Below are positions 31,461-33,818 of a stretch of 33,818 nt of DNA, in pieces; position 1 is the first letter of the stretch; each line of letters starts with the position of its first letter. Under the pieces are notes generated by a model. That model made no database searches. It saw only the letters and a list, made by a program, of their open reading frames with translations, and was not told the origin of the DNA. The position numbers and the translations under genes were made by a program. Origin of the DNA: JABWBD01 sp040768665 (GTDB lineage: Bacteria; Planctomycetota; Planctomycetia; Pirellulales; Thermoguttaceae); the NCBI GenBank assembly GCA_040768665.1, contig JAXGMN010000089.1, forward strand, positions 1 to 33,818. The letters are read 5' to 3'.

Positions 31461-31956
31461 AGCGCGGCGACATCGTCGTTGTGGATTTCTCTGTCTACAA
31501 TCCTGCGGAGAAGGTCCGGCCCGCGCTGGTTGTGCAGAACGATCGCGACAATGCGAGGATGCAGAACACGATTGTGGCGTTGATCACCGGAAATGTTCGC
31601 CGTGCGGGTGAGGGCACGCAGTTGCTGCTCGACGCCAAGCATCCGGATTTCGCGGCATCAGGGTTGCACAAGTGCTAAGGCTCGAATTGTTTGGACAGGT
31701 TTCTCACTCTGCTTGAGACAGGGTCAAAGGGGCGGGGTCCTAGATTCTCGTAAGGGGCAGGGTCAAGAGGGGCAGTGGTATTGCGGGAAAGTCGTCTCAA
31801 AGAATGTGCGCCTTAGGACACAAGGACTCTGTGGTGAATTGCTAGAACCTGATCACGATTCGTCAGCAGGACGTGTTGCGCACGATTGGGATGCTGCCGC
31901 GCAACACGATGAACCAAATCGACGCCTGCCTAAAGGCCGCGTTGGATCTTGCCTGA
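31457..31956 (+). pseudogene. MazF-like toxin split by about 170 bp of foreign DNA
   Basis: The N-terminal part MKRGDIVVVDFSVYNPAEKV, RPALVVQNDRDNARMQNTIV and VRRAGEGTQLLLDAKHPDF is a typical MazF and stops at 31678. From about 31846 the C-terminal part NLITIRQQDVLRTIGMLPRN, TMNQIDACLKAALDLA resumes and ends at 31956. The intervening sequence has no coding sense. The toxin would be inactive. Confidence 0.8.
31673..31845. other. insertion inside mazF, unknown origin
   Basis: About 170 bases bounded by similar bases (TGCTAAGG at the left, TGCTAGAA at the right) that could be a five-base target duplication TGCTA. Contains G-rich runs (GGGGCGGGG; AAGGGGCAGGG) but no inverted repeat that I can see. 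Confidence 0.55.
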
Positions 31957-32014
31957 CCTTCCTGTAGACCAGCGAATCAGGAGACAGGAATCAGCAAGAC
32001 TTGAAGCAACCGTT

Positions 32015-32125
32015 TGTTCCCTGCTCCCTGACCACTGACCACTGACCACTGACCTCTGACCACTGACCTCTGACCTCTGACAACTGACCTCTGACAACTG
32101 ACAACTGACTCCTGACCACCAAGCA
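32015..32125 (+). repeat. 7-bp array of mixed units (CCACTGA, CCTCTGA, CAACTGA)
   Basis: About a dozen in-phase NNN-CTGA units, then TCCTGA and an octamer tract (CCACCAAT) to about 32175, just before the epsI-like gene. Confidence 0.88.
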
Positions 32126-32183
32126 CTAAGCACTATCCATTAATCCACCAATCCACCAATCCATTAATCCAATCTTCTCCCCC

Positions 32184-32846
32184 ATGCTCCTCCGCCTCTC
32201 CCTCGCCGCCGTCTCCCTCGCCGCGCTCCACCTCACCGCCTGGATCACCTGGTCCGGCGCGCTGCCGCACGATGTGCCGCTGCCCAATCCCGATATGCGG
32301 TCGCTGCCCAGGCAATTGGGCGAGTGGATTGGCGAAGACAAGGAGTTGGACCCCCGCATCGCCAAGGCAACCGGCGGCGAATACACCGTGAACCGCCAGT
32401 ACCGCGGCCCCGACGGAAATATCGTCTCGCTGCACCTGGTCGTCATTACCAACTACAGCGAAGAAGGCGTGCATCACTTCCCGCAATACTGCCTCCGCGG
32501 CGCCGGCTACGAGCAGCAGAGCGTCAAGCGCCGCCCGATCCAGACCGCCAACGGCTATGAGATCCCCGTCAGCTTCTCCTTGTGGAACCGCAAAGACGAA
32601 ACCAGCGCCGTCGCCTACTGGTACCATTTCGGCGACGACACGCTCTTCGACATCAACGACTTCCGCCGCGCCCATTGGGGCAGCGACGACTGGCCCCCCT
32701 GTGTCAAGATCCTCCTCCAGACCCCCGCCGGCTTCTCCACCGAGATCCCCTCCCACCTCGAAGACTTCGCCAAGCTCGTCGCCGGCTGGACGTGTGAGAA
32801 CCTCAGGGGGCAGGGGGCAGGAGGCCCACAGGCAAATGACCAATGA
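32184..32846 (+). CDS. epsI: EpsI/exosortase-associated protein (DUF3485)
   Basis: A 220-residue protein. The N-terminus MLLRLSLAAVSLAALHLTAW is a membrane anchor or signal. The rest has the EpsI pattern: LPRQLGEWIGEDKELDPRIA, the Y-R-x-x-x-G-x-x-V-x-L-x-V strand (YRGPDGNIVSLHLVVITNYS), HHFPQYCLRGAGYEQQS with a conserved Cys, and VAYWYHFGDD. EpsI-type proteins act at the cell envelope with exosortases in exopolysaccharide export and PEP-CTERM sorting. The last ~20 residues (LRGQGAGGPQANDQ) are low complexity and run to a repeat tract, so the original C-terminus may have been lost. No exosortase gene lies within the window. The start ATG directly follows a repeat tract without a clear ribosome site. 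Confidence 0.85.
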   Translation: MLLRLSLAAVSLAALHLTAWITWSGALPHDVPLPNPDMRSLPRQLGEWIGEDKELDPRIAKATGGEYTVNRQYRGPDGNIVSLHLVVITNYSEEGVHHFPQYCLRGAGYEQQSVKRRPIQTANGYEIPVSFSLWNRKDETSAVAYWYHFGDDTLFDINDFRRAHWGSDDWPPCVKILLQTPAGFSTEIPSHLEDFAKLVAGWTCENLRGQGAGGPQANDQ

Positions 32847-32853
32847 CAGGCGG

Positions 32854-33055
32854 AGTGGTCAGTGGCTAGTGGCTAGTGGTTAGTGGTTAGTGACAACTGA
32901 CAACTGACGACTGACGACTGACGACTGGCAACTGGCAACTGACTCCTGTCCATCAACCATCAACCATCAACCCGTTCTCCCTGTCCCCTGACTTCCACTA
33001 ACCACTAACCACTAGCCACTAACCACTAGCCACTAACCACTAGCCACTAACCACT
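32854..33055. repeat. inverted pair of 7-bp arrays between epsI and rfbB
   Basis: Left arm (32854-32892) is AGTGGTT/AGTGGCT units; right arm (32996-33055) is CCACTAA/CCACTAG units. Bases 32867-32892 pair perfectly with 32996-33021 (26 bp), leaving a 103-base loop that itself holds CAACTGA, CGACTGA and CATCAAC-type repeats. It could form a large hairpin in RNA, or a cruciform. Confidence 0.85.
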
Positions 33056-33061
33056 CTTTCC

Positions 33062-33818
33062 ATGTCCCTCCTCCTCCTCTCCGGCGGCTGCGGCTTTATC
33101 GGCTCGAACCTCGTCCGCCATATCCTCCGCACCACGAACCACCGCGTCGTCAACCTCGACTGCCTCACCTACGCGGGCAACCTGCACTCGTTGGCCGATG
33201 TCGAAGACGATCCCCGCTACCGCTTCCTCCAGGTCGACCTCTGCGGCGCCGAGGCCGTCCGCGCGGCCGTCGCCGAGGCCGATCCCGACGCCATTATGCA
33301 CCTGGCTGCCGAGTCGCACGTCGACCGTTCGATCGACGGCCCCGGGCAGTTCATCCAGACCAACATCGTCGGAACCTTCAACCTCCTGCAGGCCGCCCTC
33401 GGTCATTACCGCAGCCTCGACGAGCCCAGACAGCGCCGGTTCCGCTTCCTCCACGTTTCCACCGACGAAGTCTACGGCTCCCTCGGCCCGGACGACGCCG
33501 CCTTCACCGAACAGACCCCCTACCAGCCGCACTCGCCCTACTCGGCGAGCAAGGCCGCTTCGGACCACCTCGCCCGCGCCTGGCACGATACCTACGGCCT
33601 GCCGGTCCTGGTCACCAACTGCTCGAACAACTACGGTCCCTACCAGTTCCCCGAGAAGCTGATCCCCGTGGTCGTACTAAAATGCCTGCGTGAAGAGCCG
33701 ATCCCGGTCTACGGCGCGGGCGAGAACGTCCGCGACTGGCTCTACGTCGAAGACCATTGCCGCGCGCTGTTGACCGTGCTCGAACGCGGCACTCCCGGCT
33801 CCACTTACAACATCGGCG
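33062..33818 (+). CDS. rfbB: dTDP-glucose 4,6-dehydratase, 3' end outside window
   Basis: The first 252 residues are present. It converts dTDP-glucose to dTDP-4-keto-6-deoxyglucose, an early step of rhamnose and other deoxysugars for surface polysaccharide. Seen: Rossmann NAD site GGCGFIGSN (8-16), D33 at the end of the second strand (VVNLDCLTYAGN), the active-site STDEVYG with T134, D135, E136, Y160-x-x-x-K164 (YSASK), and NCSNNYGPYQFPEKLIP. The start ATG at 33062 fits the family. It lies 215 bases after the epsI-like gene in the same direction, consistent with exopolysaccharide biosynthesis context. Codon use is typical of the genome background, unlike the ragged modules before it. Confidence 0.95.
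   Translation, partial: MSLLLLSGGCGFIGSNLVRHILRTTNHRVVNLDCLTYAGNLHSLADVEDDPRYRFLQVDLCGAEAVRAAVAEADPDAIMHLAAESHVDRSIDGPGQFIQTNIVGTFNLLQAALGHYRSLDEPRQRRFRFLHVSTDEVYGSLGPDDAAFTEQTPYQPHSPYSASKAASDHLARAWHDTYGLPVLVTNCSNNYGPYQFPEKLIPVVVLKCLREEPIPVYGAGENVRDWLYVEDHCRALLTVLERGTPGSTYNIG

Noticed and set aside
22511..31956. Interpretation of the module array as a classical integron
   Set aside because: No tyrosine integrase and no attC-like imperfect palindromes at module boundaries; spacers are repeat-rich and of another type.

Overview
The window looks like chromosomal DNA of a planctomycete-type bacterium (Planctomycetota, probably Pirellulales-like). This is an inference from the high GC content, an EpsI/exosortase-associated protein, DUF4058, DUF433/DUF5615 and Rpn-like families, an unusual sigma-like protein, and intergenic tracts of 7-bp repeats. 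No rRNA, tRNA or CRISPR array was seen. Most of the window is accessory DNA: toxin-antitoxin (TA) modules, Rpn-type nucleases, phage-derived genes, insertion elements and many decayed genes. Ordinary genome resumes only at the right edge (epsI-like gene, then rfbB).

Layout. (1) 1-4.6 kb is a patchwork of remnants: two copies of the 3' end of a TPR gene, a ParD antitoxin with a broken ParE, an Rpn-like gene with a premature stop followed by two further copies of its C-terminal domain, a DUF4160 remnant with DUF2442, a 17-unit 7-bp array, a truncated WecA/MraY-like gene, and a PilZ gene. (2) 5.1-8.3 kb (minus strand) holds a sigma-like factor, a small DNA-metabolism-type protein and a sliding-clamp-like protein. 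(3) 8.8-12.2 kb is a direct duplication carrying two nearly identical Rpn/DUF4351-type genes. (4) 12.4-13.2 kb is a DUF4058 gene with one frameshift. (5) 14.4-17.5 kb (plus strand) is a phage packaging module: a TerS-like protein with an IS1595-type zinc ribbon, a small protein and a GpA-type large terminase, with no recognisable capsid genes after it. (6) 18.3-22.1 kb has a DUF433/broken DUF5615 module, an inverted broken DUF433, a DUF4338 gene and a broken IS66 transposase. (7) 22.5-32 kb is a co-oriented array of about eight small modules, most with the same style of promoter and separated by related repeat-rich spacers. One module, an HNH nuclease gene, is split by a 2,565-bp serine-recombinase element whose removal at a TG dinucleotide restores one open 137-codon gene. 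(8) 32.2 kb to the end has epsI-like and rfbB genes separated by an inverted repeat.

The main points are: the exact serine-recombinase insertion; the amplification of the Rpn C-terminal domain at an internal start codon with a strong ribosome site (compare intragenic Rpn antitoxins); the cassette-like TA array in which antitoxins stay open while most toxins are broken; and the 7-bp repeats with a near-invariant CTGA and a variable triplet, some of which run into the 3' ends of genes.
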